The notes under the pieces: model-generated | What the model was told of the DNA's origin: nothing | The model's database searches: none | Seen by the model: the letters and a program-made list of their open reading frames with translations, nothing else | Translations under genes and position numbers: made by a program | Assembly: GCA_913048135.1 (NCBI GenBank) | Contig: CAJWVY010000003.1 | Coordinates: 1 to 50,821, forward strand | DNA length: 50,821 nucleotides | Direction of reading: 5' to 3' | From: an uncultured Verrucomicrobiales bacterium | Lineage (GTDB): Bacteria > Verrucomicrobiota > Verrucomicrobiia > Limisphaerales > UBA1100 | In this document: in pieces, positions 25,351 through 34,244 of the stretch | How positions within the stretch are numbered: the stretch's first letter is position 1 | Layout: the number at the start of each line of letters is the position of its first letter

Positions 25351-26460
25351 ATGACAAAGCAGGCTTTTACTCCGCCCCAACGCACACTCATGGGCCCCGG
25401 GCCCAGTGATGTGCCGCCCTCCGTGCTCGAGGCCATGGGGCAATCCTTGGTCGGGCATCTGGATCCATCATTTGTGACGATGATGGAGGAAATCAAAGAT
25501 ATGCTGCGGCAGGTGTTTCTTACAGAAAACGAAATGACATTTCCTATTAGCGGCACAGGCAGTGCCGGCATGGAATTTTGTTTTACCAATCTCATTGAGC
25601 CGGGCGACGAGGTGGTGGTTGGGATCAACGGTGTTTTCGGAACCCGCATGGCTGATGTAGCGGCGCGCTGCGGCGCTGAAGTGGTGAAGGTAGAGGCGGA
25701 ATGGGGCCACATTATAGAGCCGGCGCAGATCGCCGAGGCGCTCAACGGCCGGAGCCCCAAGCTCGTGGCGATTGTGCACGCGGAAACTTCAACCGGCGCG
25801 TTGACGCCTTTGAGCGAAATTTCAAAGCTGACCCATGACGCCGGCGCGTTGTTCATGGTGGATTCGGTGACCTCGCTGGGAGGTTGCCCAGTGCGTGTCG
25901 ATGATTGGGGAGTGGATGCCATTTATAGCGGCACACAAAAATGCCTGAGTTGCCCGCCCGGTTTGGCGCCGGTTTCTCTGAGTCCTCGGGCTATGGAAGC
26001 CATTGCGGGTCGAAAAACCGCCGTTCAAAGCTGGTATCTCGACGTCAATCTTCTGGCTAACTACTGGGGTGATGGCGCGCGGGTTTATCACCACACGGCG
26101 CCGATCACGATGAACTATGCTCTGCACGAATCGTTGCGGCTGATCCTTGATGAAGGGCTGGAAAATCGCTGGGCCCGTCATGAGGCCAATCATGTCCGGC
26201 TGAAAAATGGGTTGTCTGAATTAAGCTTGCGCATCGCCTCACAGAAAGGCCATCAGCTCTGGCAGCTCAACGCCGTCACCGTTCCGGAAGGGGCGGATGA
26301 GGCCGGTATTCGCAAGGCGCTCTTGAATGATCACGGTATTGAGATCGGCCCGGGACTGGGGCCATTGGCCGGCAAGGTGTGGCGCATTGGCCTGATGGGC
26401 TATTCTTCTAGCGAGGAAAATGTGGACCGCGTGCTGGCGGCGCTCAAGACGCTTTTGTAG
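25351..26460 (+). CDS. Alanine/serine--glyoxylate aminotransferase family enzyme
   Basis: This class V PLP aminotransferase of 369 residues converts glyoxylate to glycine using alanine or serine as amino donor, if it follows its nearest relatives. The PLP lysine is Lys197 in '[13 protein letters not shown]', Asp171 in '[11 protein letters not shown]' binds the pyridine nitrogen, and '[13 protein letters not shown]' and 'GTGSAGMEF' are family signatures. It lies 24 bases after the deacylase and in the same run as gcvT and gcvH. Together they could make and then cleave glycine, as in glyoxylate or photorespiratory metabolism. The exact donor is uncertain. The 3' end overlaps the convergent amidohydrolase by 17 bases. 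Confidence 0.88.
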   Translation: MTKQAFTPPQRTLMGPGPSDVPPSVLEAMGQSLVGHLDPSFVTMMEEIKDMLRQVFLTENEMTFPISGTGSAGMEFCFTNLIEPGDEVVVGINGVFGTRMADVAARCGAEVVKVEAEWGHIIEPAQIAEALNGRSPKLVAIVHAETSTGALTPLSEISKLTHDAGALFMVDSVTSLGGCPVRVDDWGVDAIYSGTQKCLSCPPGLAPVSLSPRAMEAIAGRKTAVQSWYLDVNLLANYWGDGARVYHHTAPITMNYALHESLRLILDEGLENRWARHEANHVRLKNGLSELSLRIASQKGHQLWQLNAVTVPEGADEAGIRKALLNDHGIEIGPGLGPLAGKVWRIGLMGYSSSEENVDRVLAALKTLL

Positions 26461-27427
26461 CAACCCGTAAAAGAGCGTTGACCCGCGTGAAATGTTCGGG
26501 CGGGAAACCCATCGCCTGCTTTGTTTGATAGTCTGCTTGGATGGGGTTGTCGATTTTCCGGATGGCATCCCATTGATCCGAATCAATCAAACCGCGCAGC
26601 CATGCAGGGAATGGCGAGGTCGGCACGGGATAATCACTGCCATGAACCAGACGCGAAGCAAGGAGTTCATTTTCTAGGCAAGGACGCAAGCCGTGGCTGC
26701 GTGTGAGGACATTTAAGGCGCTACTGTCCGCATATAAATTGGAGTGCTCCGCCATCATTTCAATAAGCTTCGGCACATAATTGGGATCCATCAAGCCGCT
26801 GCCGGTGGCGGCGTGAGCGGCGATAACGTTCACGCCGCATTCCAGCGGCAGCCGGAGTATTTCAGGATTGGCGTAATCGGCGTTGATCACCTCCAAGGTA
26901 TGCTCCCCTCCGGTGTGGGCCAAAAGCGGAAGGCCGGCTTCGGCCATACGATTCCAAAACGGCCTGAATCGGCTATCGCTGCAATTAATGTTCTGGCAGT
27001 TCGGTAGACATTTCATCATGACCGCACCGTCTTCCAGACAGCGGTCGAGTTCCTCCATCGCATCCGGGCGGGCAGGGTGGATGGAAACGGCCGGGATGAA
27101 CTCCTCGTGGTCACGCGCCAGTTGGAGCACGTATTCGTTGGGCACAAAGGCATTCCCTGCATCCGACCAAAGTGAGCCATCCTCGCGGTAAACGGCTTCC
27201 TGCGCCAGAAGGCAAACGGCATCAATTTTCGAACCCCGAATAAAACCAAGCAGCCGATCCCGGAACAGGTCATCGAAGTCCGGTGATTGAAGGTGCGAAT
27301 AGCGAAGCCCCAGTTTACGGAGCATCAAGCTATAGAGCGGCGCCTTGAAGCCGGTGGCGCGCACCCAGCACCCGTTCCCACTGACTGCATTGCCCACCAT
27401 GTGCACATGCATATCGATGATTTTCAT
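26444..27427 (-). CDS. Amidohydrolase-2 family TIM-barrel metal enzyme
   Basis: The 327-residue protein has the N-terminal metal motif DMHVHM (5-10), a central '[13 protein letters not shown]', '[12 protein letters not shown]' and a C-terminal '[10 protein letters not shown]' with the catalytic aspartate. This pattern fits the amidohydrolase-2 group, which includes decarboxylases and lactone hydrolases acting on aromatic or carboxylated compounds. There is no signal peptide, so it works in the cytoplasm. It is transcribed alone, upstream of the tRNA-Ser gene on the same strand orientation. I cannot name a substrate. Confidence 0.75.
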   Translation of the reverse strand: MKIIDMHVHMVGNAVSGNGCWVRATGFKAPLYSLMLRKLGLRYSHLQSPDFDDLFRDRLLGFIRGSKIDAVCLLAQEAVYREDGSLWSDAGNAFVPNEYVLQLARDHEEFIPAVSIHPARPDAMEELDRCLEDGAVMMKCLPNCQNINCSDSRFRPFWNRMAEAGLPLLAHTGGEHTLEVINADYANPEILRLPLECGVNVIAAHAATGSGLMDPNYVPKLIEMMAEHSNLYADSSALNVLTRSHGLRPCLENELLASRLVHGSDYPVPTSPFPAWLRGLIDSDQWDAIRKIDNPIQADYQTKQAMGFPPEHFTRVNALLRVATKAS

Positions 27428-27450
27428 GATGAGCGAAGGCGATCAGGTAA

Positions 27451-27542
27451 TGGCGGAAGGGGTGGGATTCGAACCCACGGAACAGTTTCCCGTTCACTCG
27501 ATTTCGAATCGAGCGCCTTAAGCCGGACTCAGCCACCCTTCC
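27451..27542 (-). tRNA. tRNA-Ser (anticodon CGA)
   Basis: Read on the minus strand, a 7-bp acceptor stem GGAAGGG/CCCTTCC, a D arm with GCTGAG...GGCTTAAGGC, an anticodon stem CTCGA/TCGAG around the loop TTCGAAA, a long class II variable arm (GAACGGGAAACTGTTC), and a T loop GGTTCGAATCC are all visible. The central anticodon is CGA, which reads UCG serine codons. The 3' CCA is encoded (27453-27451). Length with CCA is 92 bases. Confidence 0.97.
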
Positions 27543-27622
27543 GTTGGCGTACTCTAGACGTGGGGCATGGGCGGGGCAAATTGATTCTGTTAATAATTGG
27601 TAGGACCGATGCTCGACGTCTC

Positions 27623-28714
27623 TTGGCTCCTCCGGTTTACTGCGCCGCGGTGATTGACCGGGAGGATTTGCTGAGTGCGTTTGTGGCCGACTTGGAAGAG
27701 GCTGAATGGACGGCGCTCGATACGGAGGCGGATAGTTTGCATGCTTATCCGGAAAAACTTTGCCTGATTCAAATCACGATTCCCGGCCAGGACGTCCTCG
27801 TCGATCCTTTGGCACAGCTGGATCTGAGCGGTTTGTTTGCTGCATTAAATCGGCACACGATCCTCATGCACGGAGCGGATTACGATGTGCGCCTTTTCAA
27901 GTTAGGGCATGATTTTGTGCCCAACCGAATTTTCGACACGATGCTGGCTGCACGGCTTACAGGCCGTACTTCCTTTGGGTTATCTCATTTATGTCAGGAA
28001 ATCCTTGGAGTCGAGCTTGAGAAAACATCCCAGAAAGCAAACTGGGCGCAGCGTCCCTTGACGGAAAAGATGGAGGAATATGCCCGTAATGACACCCGCC
28101 ATTTACGCCCACTCGTAGATGCTTTGCGCGATGAGTTGCGAGCCAAGGGCCGCACGGATTGGCATGCGCAGGAATGCGACCGATTGGTGCGTGATAACTC
28201 TGCCCCTCGTAAAGTAGACCCTGATCAGGTTTGGCGAATCAAAGGCAGCGCCAAATTAGAGCCGCGAGCCTTGGCCGTGCTGCGTGAATTATGGAATTGG
28301 CGGGAGAAAGAGGCGCAGCGCAGGAATCGGCCGCCATTCTTTATCCTCACACCGGATGCCATGATCAAGATGTCCGAATCTCTACAAACGGGTAAGGATG
28401 CAAATGACTTTATCCCCAAGCGCATGCCCGAGCATCGTCGCCGCGAGGTGCAGCGCTGTATCAAAGCTGGGCGCGCAGTGGCCGAAAATGATTGCCCGGC
28501 CAAGCACCGACCACCTCCGCGTAAACACATTTCACCGGCTCAAAAGAAACGCTTTGAAGAAATCCAATCCCGCCGGAACCGGGAGGCGGACAAATTGGAA
28601 ATCGATCCTACGATTATTGCGAGCCGAGCCACGATGGTGCGGCTGGCTTGTGAGGCAGACGGGGTGTTTGAGGATGTGCTCCCGTGGCAGCGCTCTCTGC
28701 TGGGCGTAGATTAG
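27623..28714 (+). CDS. rnd: Ribonuclease D
   Basis: RNase D is a 3'-5' exonuclease that trims tRNA and other RNA ends. The DEDDy motifs are present: Exo I 'LDTEADS', Exo II 'HGADYDVRLF' and Exo III 'YARNDTRHL'. An HRDC domain region follows ('KLEPRALAVLRELWNWREKEA' and 'ARNRPPFFIL'-like text). The start is uncertain. The frame is open far upstream through the tRNA gene, no in-frame ATG exists near the family start, and TTG 27623 follows the weak ribosome site GGTAGGA at 27599-27605. TTG 27581 and GTG 27650 are alternatives. Its position next to a tRNA gene is suggestive but not proof of a link. The stop overlaps manC. Confidence 0.88.
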   Translation: MAPPVYCAAVIDREDLLSAFVADLEEAEWTALDTEADSLHAYPEKLCLIQITIPGQDVLVDPLAQLDLSGLFAALNRHTILMHGADYDVRLFKLGHDFVPNRIFDTMLAARLTGRTSFGLSHLCQEILGVELEKTSQKANWAQRPLTEKMEEYARNDTRHLRPLVDALRDELRAKGRTDWHAQECDRLVRDNSAPRKVDPDQVWRIKGSAKLEPRALAVLRELWNWREKEAQRRNRPPFFILTPDAMIKMSESLQTGKDANDFIPKRMPEHRRREVQRCIKAGRAVAENDCPAKHRPPPRKHISPAQKKRFEEIQSRRNREADKLEIDPTIIASRATMVRLACEADGVFEDVLPWQRSLLGVD

Positions 28715-29856
28715 GTGAGATTACGGTAGGCTTTATCCGCTGCCAGCTTGGCCACGAGCTCACGCATTTTTGCGGTGGCTTTTTTATGCGCAACCAAGGT
28801 GGTGTCGTCCGTTTGCACAATCACGCAATCCCTTACTCCAACCACGGCAATGGGTTTGCGATTTTTTTTGGAGCGGGCATCAAAGATCACATTGCGGGCG
28901 GAATCCACGTGCACAAAATCCGCCTCTGCGCAGTTGCCTTCGCTATCGGCCTTCAGGTGGCGAGCGAGCGCGGGCCATGCTCCAAGATCGTCCCAGTCGA
29001 AATCTCCATCGGCCACGAGAACATTATGCGCATGCTCCATGACGCCGTAATCGAATGAAACTTTCTTGAGGCTCGGATAATCCTTGGCCAGCGCCCGCTT
29101 GAGCTTGGCGGGGCTTGCGGCGGCGTGAAACCACCGCTCGCAGGCTTCGTGGAGAGGTTTCTGGTGTTTCAACAGGCTTTCGGCAATGGTGGCGAAAGAG
29201 AAAATGAACATGCCGGCATTCCAACGGTAGCCGCCGTCATTCAGATATTCCACCGCCCGATCGTAATTGGGCTTCTCCACGAAACGCTGGACGACACGAA
29301 ACGTGCTCTTGTAGGCCTTGCGATCTTTGGGCGGGGGTAGCGGGTCGCCCATTTTAATATAGCCATAACCCGTCTCCGGGGAGGTCGGTTTGATGCCGAT
29401 GGTGATTATGGCCTGGCCGCGCTCAGCCAGATCAAAGCTTTCCTCAAGGTTGCGTTGAAATTTTTTGACGCTCTTTTCAGGGATGACATGGTCCGCCGGT
29501 AGTATCGCCATGGTGCCCGTGGTGCAGCGTGCCCCCACAAGGGCTGCGGCCAGTGCCACAGCCGGGCAGGTGTCGCGCCCACATGGTTCGGCTACTACAT
29601 TATCTTTTGGTAAACGCGGTAGCTGCTTGCGCACGGCGGCGGCCTGCGCCTGATTGGTGATCACAAAAATATTCTTCAGCGGAACGATGGGCTTGATGCG
29701 CTCGACTGTGTGTTGGAGAAACGATTGTTTGTCGAACAACGCCAGCAATTGCTTCGGAGTGGCTTCACGGCTGAGCGGCCAGAATCGCTCGCCTTTGCCG
29801 CCGGCGAGGATGACTGCAAACCGGTTCTTGTTGGGAGCGTTTTTCTTGGCGGGCAT
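28711..29856 (-). CDS. manC: Mannose-1-phosphate guanylyltransferase
   Basis: This enzyme makes GDP-mannose from mannose 1-phosphate and GTP for polysaccharide or glycan synthesis. The 381 residues have the nucleotidyltransferase signature 'VILAGGKGERFWPLSR' (15-30), 'TPKQLLALF', 'AEPCGRDTCPAVALAA', 'LPADHVI' and 'VEKP'. No fused phosphomannose isomerase domain is present, so it is the short form. It is the last gene of the nadC-birA-coaX-trpA-manC run and starts 2 bases after the trpA stop. No other capsule or LPS genes are nearby. Confidence 0.93.
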   Translation of the reverse strand: MPAKKNAPNKNRFAVILAGGKGERFWPLSREATPKQLLALFDKQSFLQHTVERIKPIVPLKNIFVITNQAQAAAVRKQLPRLPKDNVVAEPCGRDTCPAVALAAALVGARCTTGTMAILPADHVIPEKSVKKFQRNLEESFDLAERGQAIITIGIKPTSPETGYGYIKMGDPLPPPKDRKAYKSTFRVVQRFVEKPNYDRAVEYLNDGGYRWNAGMFIFSFATIAESLLKHQKPLHEACERWFHAAASPAKLKRALAKDYPSLKKVSFDYGVMEHAHNVLVADGDFDWDDLGAWPALARHLKADSEGNCAEADFVHVDSARNVIFDARSKKNRKPIAVVGVRDCVIVQTDDTTLVAHKKATAKMRELVAKLAADKAYRNLT

Positions 29857-29858
29857 AA

Positions 29859-30662
29859 TTAAAGGGCTTCGGTGAGTTCCTGGACAAAACCACCGACTCG
29901 TTCCGGGAGATCGGGGGCGTTTCCGTGTTCGGCGATTTGGTTTACAATGGCACTACCGACGACCACCGCGTCGCAGTCCGCGGCGACTTGCCGGACTTGT
30001 TCGGCATTTGAAATGCCAAACCCAACCGCGATGGGCAAATCCGTATGGCGGCGTATGGCGGCGATCCGTTCATCCAGGCTCGAAACAATATCCTGCCGCA
30101 TACCGGTAACTCCTTCCCGGGAAATGTAATAGATAAACCCGCTGCCGCGCGCCGCAATCGCAGCAATGCGTTCCTCAGGAGTCGTGGGAGCAATAAGCCA
30201 AATGCTGCACAAGCCCGCCTCTTTCATCAACTGCTCGTATTCATCCGCCTCCTCCGGCGGCAGATCGAGCGCGAGCAGGCCATCCACGCCGGCGGCGGCG
30301 GCGGCATCAATGAACTCTTTCAGGCCTCGGCGATGCATGATGTTGAAGTAAATGTACAAAACAATCGGCACATTCGATTGCTTGCGAATGGCAGCAACTG
30401 TTTCGAGCAGGCGTTCGGGCGTGGTGCCGCTGGCCAAGCCCCGCTGGGCGGCAAGTTGATTGACCAAGCCGTCGGCCAATGGATCGCTGAAGGGGACGCC
30501 AAGCTCGAGGATATCCACGCCGGAATCCGCCAGCCGCACGGCAAGCGCTTCGGTAGATGCGAGATCGGGATCGCCCGCGCCTATGTAGGCCACAAATCCC
30601 TTGCGGTTTTGTTCGCGTAGATTTTGGAAACGTTGATCAATGCGGTTCACCGGGCGGAGCAT
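29859..30662 (-). CDS. trpA: Tryptophan synthase alpha subunit
   Basis: TrpA cleaves indole-3-glycerol phosphate and channels indole to TrpB. The 267 residues show the catalytic Glu53 in 'ILELGVPFSD' and Asp64 in 'PLADG', plus 'GLLALDLPPEEADEY' and 'GFGISNAEQV' for phosphate binding. ATG 30662 follows the coaX stop by one base; the frame stays open to 30698, but the 12 extra residues lie inside coaX. The TrpB gene and the rest of the tryptophan pathway are absent from the window, so trpA is separated from its partner. Confidence 0.94.
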   Translation of the reverse strand: MLRPVNRIDQRFQNLREQNRKGFVAYIGAGDPDLASTEALAVRLADSGVDILELGVPFSDPLADGLVNQLAAQRGLASGTTPERLLETVAAIRKQSNVPIVLYIYFNIMHRRGLKEFIDAAAAAGVDGLLALDLPPEEADEYEQLMKEAGLCSIWLIAPTTPEERIAAIAARGSGFIYYISREGVTGMRQDIVSSLDERIAAIRRHTDLPIAVGFGISNAEQVRQVAADCDAVVVGSAIVNQIAEHGNAPDLPERVGGFVQELTEAL

Positions 30663-30663
30663 G

Positions 30664-31389
30664 TCAATTCCAGTCATTGGAGGCAAGTCGCAGTCCATCG
30701 AGAGTCAGTCGCGGCCGGATGGCGTTCACCTCAGGAATCTTGCGGCCAATCAATCGCGCACAACCGCCTGTAGCGATCACGGAAAGTTTTTTGGTGCCGA
30801 GTGATTGCCGAATCTCCCTGATCAATCCTTGCACCAATCCCCGGTAACCGTGCACAGCACCAATCTGCATGGCCTGTACGGTTGTCTTGCCGATGGCCGT
30901 TCGATGATCCTTCAATGTAATAGCGGGAAGCAGGGCGGTTTTCTCATGGAGATAATCGGTCATGGCCGAGAGCCCTGGAGCAATGACGCCTCCGACGTAA
31001 GCGCCTGTACCATCGATAATATCAAACGTGACAGCCGTACCGAAATCCACGACCAAAACCGGGCCTCCAAATTCATCCAGCGCAGCCCTGGCGTTGGCGA
31101 GTCGGTCCGGGCCAATGGTGGCCGGTTTTGGGTAGCGCAGGTCGATTCCACAATTGGCGTGTGTGAGGGTTGAAAATGGTGCCGGGCATAAGGCTTTGGC
31201 CAGCTTGGTTGCTGCGGGTACCACGCTGCAACAGGCCGTGTCGGTGAGCTTGTGTTTGCCAATTATTTTCTGGAGAATGCGTGTTGTTGGCCATTTGTCG
31301 GTTGAGAACTCCAAAACCTTACCAACCCGCCCGCGCGTGGACAGGGCAGCCGTGGTGTGTGTGTTGCCGATGTCGAGCAGTAGTTTCAT
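30664..31389 (-). CDS. coaX: Type III pantothenate kinase
   Basis: CoaX phosphorylates pantothenate, the first step of CoA synthesis. The 241 residues begin with the ATP-phosphate loop 'LLDIGNTHTTAAL', followed by 'YPKPATIGPDRLANARAAL', the typical GPDR motif, and 'VVDFGTAVTFDII' with the catalytic Asp. Further on is 'IATGGCARLIG'. The gene overlaps birA by 4 bases, a pairing (birA-coaX) seen in many bacteria. CoaB lies 26 kb away at 4139-4741. Confidence 0.95.
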   Translation of the reverse strand: MKLLLDIGNTHTTAALSTRGRVGKVLEFSTDKWPTTRILQKIIGKHKLTDTACCSVVPAATKLAKALCPAPFSTLTHANCGIDLRYPKPATIGPDRLANARAALDEFGGPVLVVDFGTAVTFDIIDGTGAYVGGVIAPGLSAMTDYLHEKTALLPAITLKDHRTAIGKTTVQAMQIGAVHGYRGLVQGLIREIRQSLGTKKLSVIATGGCARLIGRKIPEVNAIRPRLTLDGLRLASNDWN

Positions 31390-32363
31390 TTGGTTAATGT
31401 GACATCGCCGCCAATAACGCGCTCCATACGGCCATGCTGGGTGCGCACCAGGAGAGCACCGCTTTCATCTAATGCCTCCGCCCGGCCGGAGATGCGGCGT
31501 GGTCCGATATCGACGATTACCTCCTTACCGATGGTGGTGCAATGTGCGGCCCATTCCTCGGCGATCACGGGGAACTGGCGATTAAGGATGCGTTCATAGT
31601 CGGCATCGAGTTCGCGGAGAATTTGTTCGGCCAGTTGCGCGCGGTCCACAGCCTTGCCGAAGGCGAGCTTTAGCGAGGTGGCGATGCTTGACAATTCTCC
31701 AGTGAAATCGCTGGCGGTCTGGTTTACATCGATGCCAATTCCCAGGATTACGTGTCGGACATGGTCGATCTCAGCGCTCATTTCGGTGAGAATTCCAGCG
31801 ACTTTGCGCCCCTTAATCTGAATGTCATTCGGCCATTTAATTCCGGCGCGAATCCCAGTGGATTGACGGATTGCACGAACGAGACTGACGGCGGCTGCAG
31901 CCGTTAACTGAGTGCATTCGTTGGCGGTGAGGGCAGGGCGCAGCAGAACCGAAAACCAAAGACCACGCCCGGTTGGGGAAGACCATTTGCGTCCCAGTCG
32001 GCCTCGTCCCTGGTTTTGGGATTCAGCAAACACAACAAGCCCTTCGGCTTCACCGGCTTGAGCGGCTTTCTCGATTTCGTCGTTGGTCGAAGAGGTTGTT
32101 TGCAGCGTTTGAATGCGGCGCCCGATGAGTGTTTTGCCGGCCAAGCGTGATTGCAGATCTTCGGCAATTAGTTGTTCGGGCGAGGAAATCAGCTGGTAGC
32201 CTAGGTGCGGGCTGGCGATGATTTCAAAGCCGGCATCGCGCAATGACTCGATGTGTGACCAAACCGCCGCGCGGCTGATCTTGAGCTTTTGGCACAAGTC
32301 ACTGCTGGACACCCCGTGCTCAGCGGCGCGAAGTGTAGTGAGGATTTGGGCCGCGGGGGTCAC
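31386..32363 (-). CDS. birA: Biotin--protein ligase BirA with repressor domain
   Basis: BirA attaches biotin to carboxylases and, with its N-terminal domain, can repress biotin genes. The 325 residues start with a winged helix-turn-helix (about 1-60, 'HGVSSSDLCQKLKISRAAVWSHI'). The ligase domain has 'SQNQGRGRLGRKWSS' and 'IKWPNDIQIKGRKVAGIL' as biotin and ATP sites. The C-terminal SH3-like part ends 'RMERVIGGDVTLTK'. The start GTG 32363 overlaps the nadC stop (GTGA). No biotin operon is in the window. Confidence 0.95.
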   Translation of the reverse strand: MTPAAQILTTLRAAEHGVSSSDLCQKLKISRAAVWSHIESLRDAGFEIIASPHLGYQLISSPEQLIAEDLQSRLAGKTLIGRRIQTLQTTSSTNDEIEKAAQAGEAEGLVVFAESQNQGRGRLGRKWSSPTGRGLWFSVLLRPALTANECTQLTAAAAVSLVRAIRQSTGIRAGIKWPNDIQIKGRKVAGILTEMSAEIDHVRHVILGIGIDVNQTASDFTGELSSIATSLKLAFGKAVDRAQLAEQILRELDADYERILNRQFPVIAEEWAAHCTTIGKEVIVDIGPRRISGRAEALDESGALLVRTQHGRMERVIGGDVTLTK

Positions 32364-33208
32364 AGTGAAAAATCTAGGGCGATATCCACGGAAGTCGCCG
32401 AATGCGTCAGGGCTCCCACGGAAATATAGTGCACGCCGGTCTGCGCGATGTCGCGAATGGTGTCCAGAGTCACGCCGCCGCTGGCTTCGATTTGCGAGCG
32501 GTTGTCGATTAAGGCAACGGATTCGCGGAGTTCATCAAGCGTCATGTTGTCGAGTAGGATAATATCAGCGCGGGATTCTGCGGCCTGTCGGGCTTGAATC
32601 GGGGTATCTGCTTCCACTTCGATCTTGAGATTTGGATGAGCTTCACGGCAGCGCTCGATGGCCGAGGCAATACGGTTGTTGCCTTGCAGGGCGGCTAAGT
32701 GGTTATCTTTGATCATCACCATGTCATCTAGTCCGTAGCGATGGTTTCGGGCACCACCGCATTGAACGGCGTATTTTTCTAGATCACGCCAGCCCGGGGT
32801 GGTTTTGCGCGTATCGAGCAACAGCACGCCAGTCCCGCTTACAGCGGCGACATAGCGGGCGGCTTGAGTGGCCACGCCGGAAAGGCGTTGGGCGTAGTTT
32901 AGTGCGGTTCGTTCACCGGTAAGTAATGCGCGAGCGGAGGCATCAATAGTTGCGATTATGGCGCCCGCAGGCACTTCGTCGCCATCAGAATGGAAATGAG
33001 TGATGACTGCTTCCGCATCGAGCTGTTGGAAAACGGTTTCGATCAAATCCCGCCCACAATAGTTGAGTGGCTCACGGGAGACAATGTGACCTTGGCATCG
33101 GCGTTGGGCGTCGACTAGAGCATTGGTAGTGACGTCGCCTTCGCCGATATCCTCAGCCAAGGCCGCCGCAACATGAGCCTGAATGTGTTCGCCGGAAAGA
33201 TCTGGCAC
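32360..33208 (-). CDS. nadC: Nicotinate-nucleotide pyrophosphorylase
   Basis: NadC makes nicotinate mononucleotide from quinolinate and PRPP in NAD synthesis. The 282 residues contain 'AEDIGEGDVTTNAL', 'LTGERTALNYAQRLSGVAT', 'LLDTRKTTPGWRDLEKYAV' and 'GGARNHRYGLDDMVMIKDNH', a continuous set of family signatures, then 'EASGGVTLDTI'. It is the first gene of the minus-strand operon and is divergent from msrP across 97 bases. nadA and nadB are absent here. Confidence 0.97.
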   Translation of the reverse strand: MPDLSGEHIQAHVAAALAEDIGEGDVTTNALVDAQRRCQGHIVSREPLNYCGRDLIETVFQQLDAEAVITHFHSDGDEVPAGAIIATIDASARALLTGERTALNYAQRLSGVATQAARYVAAVSGTGVLLLDTRKTTPGWRDLEKYAVQCGGARNHRYGLDDMVMIKDNHLAALQGNNRIASAIERCREAHPNLKIEVEADTPIQARQAAESRADIILLDNMTLDELRESVALIDNRSQIEASGGVTLDTIRDIAQTGVHYISVGALTHSATSVDIALDFSL

Positions 33209-33305
33209 GCGGCATTCTTGGGAGGCATTGAGCTGGTTGGCAACGCATTTATCTTTTCAATAGAAAAGGCGTGCTTTTTCGCGAGGCTGAGGGCATATTG
33301 GAGTC

Positions 33306-34241
33306 ATGGCGAACGTCATCATCCGACCGGACTGGCACCTCCCGGAATCTTCAATTACTCCAATCAACGAATACCACAATCGGCGTGCATTCGTGAAGCA
33401 GCTTGGCTTGGGGGCGGGCGTCGCCGGACTGAGCCTTGCCGATACACTCCAGGCCGCGGCAGCTCCCAAATTATACCCCGCCAAACGGAACGCGAAGTAT
33501 AACCCGAAGATCGTTCTTACCAACAAAGCTTGGGCTACCGGCTATAATAATTTTTATGAATTCACCACCAGCAAAGAGCACGTACGTTTTCTGGTGGATA
33601 AATTCAAAATCAACCCATGGCAGGTGGAAGTTTCCGGCCTGTGCGACAAGCCCTTTAAATTTGATGCCTTGGATATGGCCAAAAAACTGGGCTTGGAAGA
33701 GCGCGTGTACCGATTCCGGTGCGTAGAGGCGTGGTCCATGATTGTGCCTTGGACCGGCTACACGCTTTCAAAACTCTTGAAACAGGCTGAACCCAAGGCC
33801 AGCGCAAAGTACGTGAAGTTTTATACTGCCATGAAACCGGCTGAAATGCCTGGATTAGCACGTCTGCCACAATACCCATGGCCCTACACGGAAGGTCTGC
33901 GACTCGATGAGGCCATGCATGATTTGACCTTTATGGCTACCGGCATTTACGGGGAGCCTTTGCCAAAGCAGAACGGCGCACCGCTTCGGCTCGTGGTGCC
34001 GTGGAAGTATGGTTATAAGAGCATTAAGAGCATCGTGAAAATTGAATTCACTGATCGCCAGCCAAAGACGTTGTGGAACGCGCTTGCTCCGCGTGAATAT
34101 CCTTTCGAATCCAATGTCGACCCTGGGGTGCCGCATCCGCGCTGGTCACAAGCCAGCGAACGACTCATCGGGCCCAATCCCGTTCGCATTAAGACGATCA
34201 AGTTCAACGGCTATCCGCAAGTCGCCGGCCTCTACAAATAA
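33306..34241 (+). CDS. msrP: MsrP-like molybdopterin methionine-sulfoxide reductase
   Basis: MsrP (YedY) repairs oxidised methionines in periplasmic proteins with a molybdenum cofactor. The 311 residues carry a twin-arginine signal (NRRAFVKQLG at 25-34 with a hydrophobic run to about 46). The cofactor-binding cysteine is likely Cys139 in 'FRCVEAWSMIVPW', and 'LARLPQYPWPYTEGLRLDEA' is typical. Its usual heme partner MsrQ is not adjacent; the next gene is the NAD(P)HX enzyme only 3 bases away. Electrons must therefore come from elsewhere or from an unlinked MsrQ. A GGAG is placed properly before the ATG. Confidence 0.88.
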   Translation: MANVIIRPDWHLPESSITPINEYHNRRAFVKQLGLGAGVAGLSLADTLQAAAAPKLYPAKRNAKYNPKIVLTNKAWATGYNNFYEFTTSKEHVRFLVDKFKINPWQVEVSGLCDKPFKFDALDMAKKLGLEERVYRFRCVEAWSMIVPWTGYTLSKLLKQAEPKASAKYVKFYTAMKPAEMPGLARLPQYPWPYTEGLRLDEAMHDLTFMATGIYGEPLPKQNGAPLRLVVPWKYGYKSIKSIVKIEFTDRQPKTLWNALAPREYPFESNVDPGVPHPRWSQASERLIGPNPVRIKTIKFNGYPQVAGLYK

Positions 34242-34244
34242 TTC

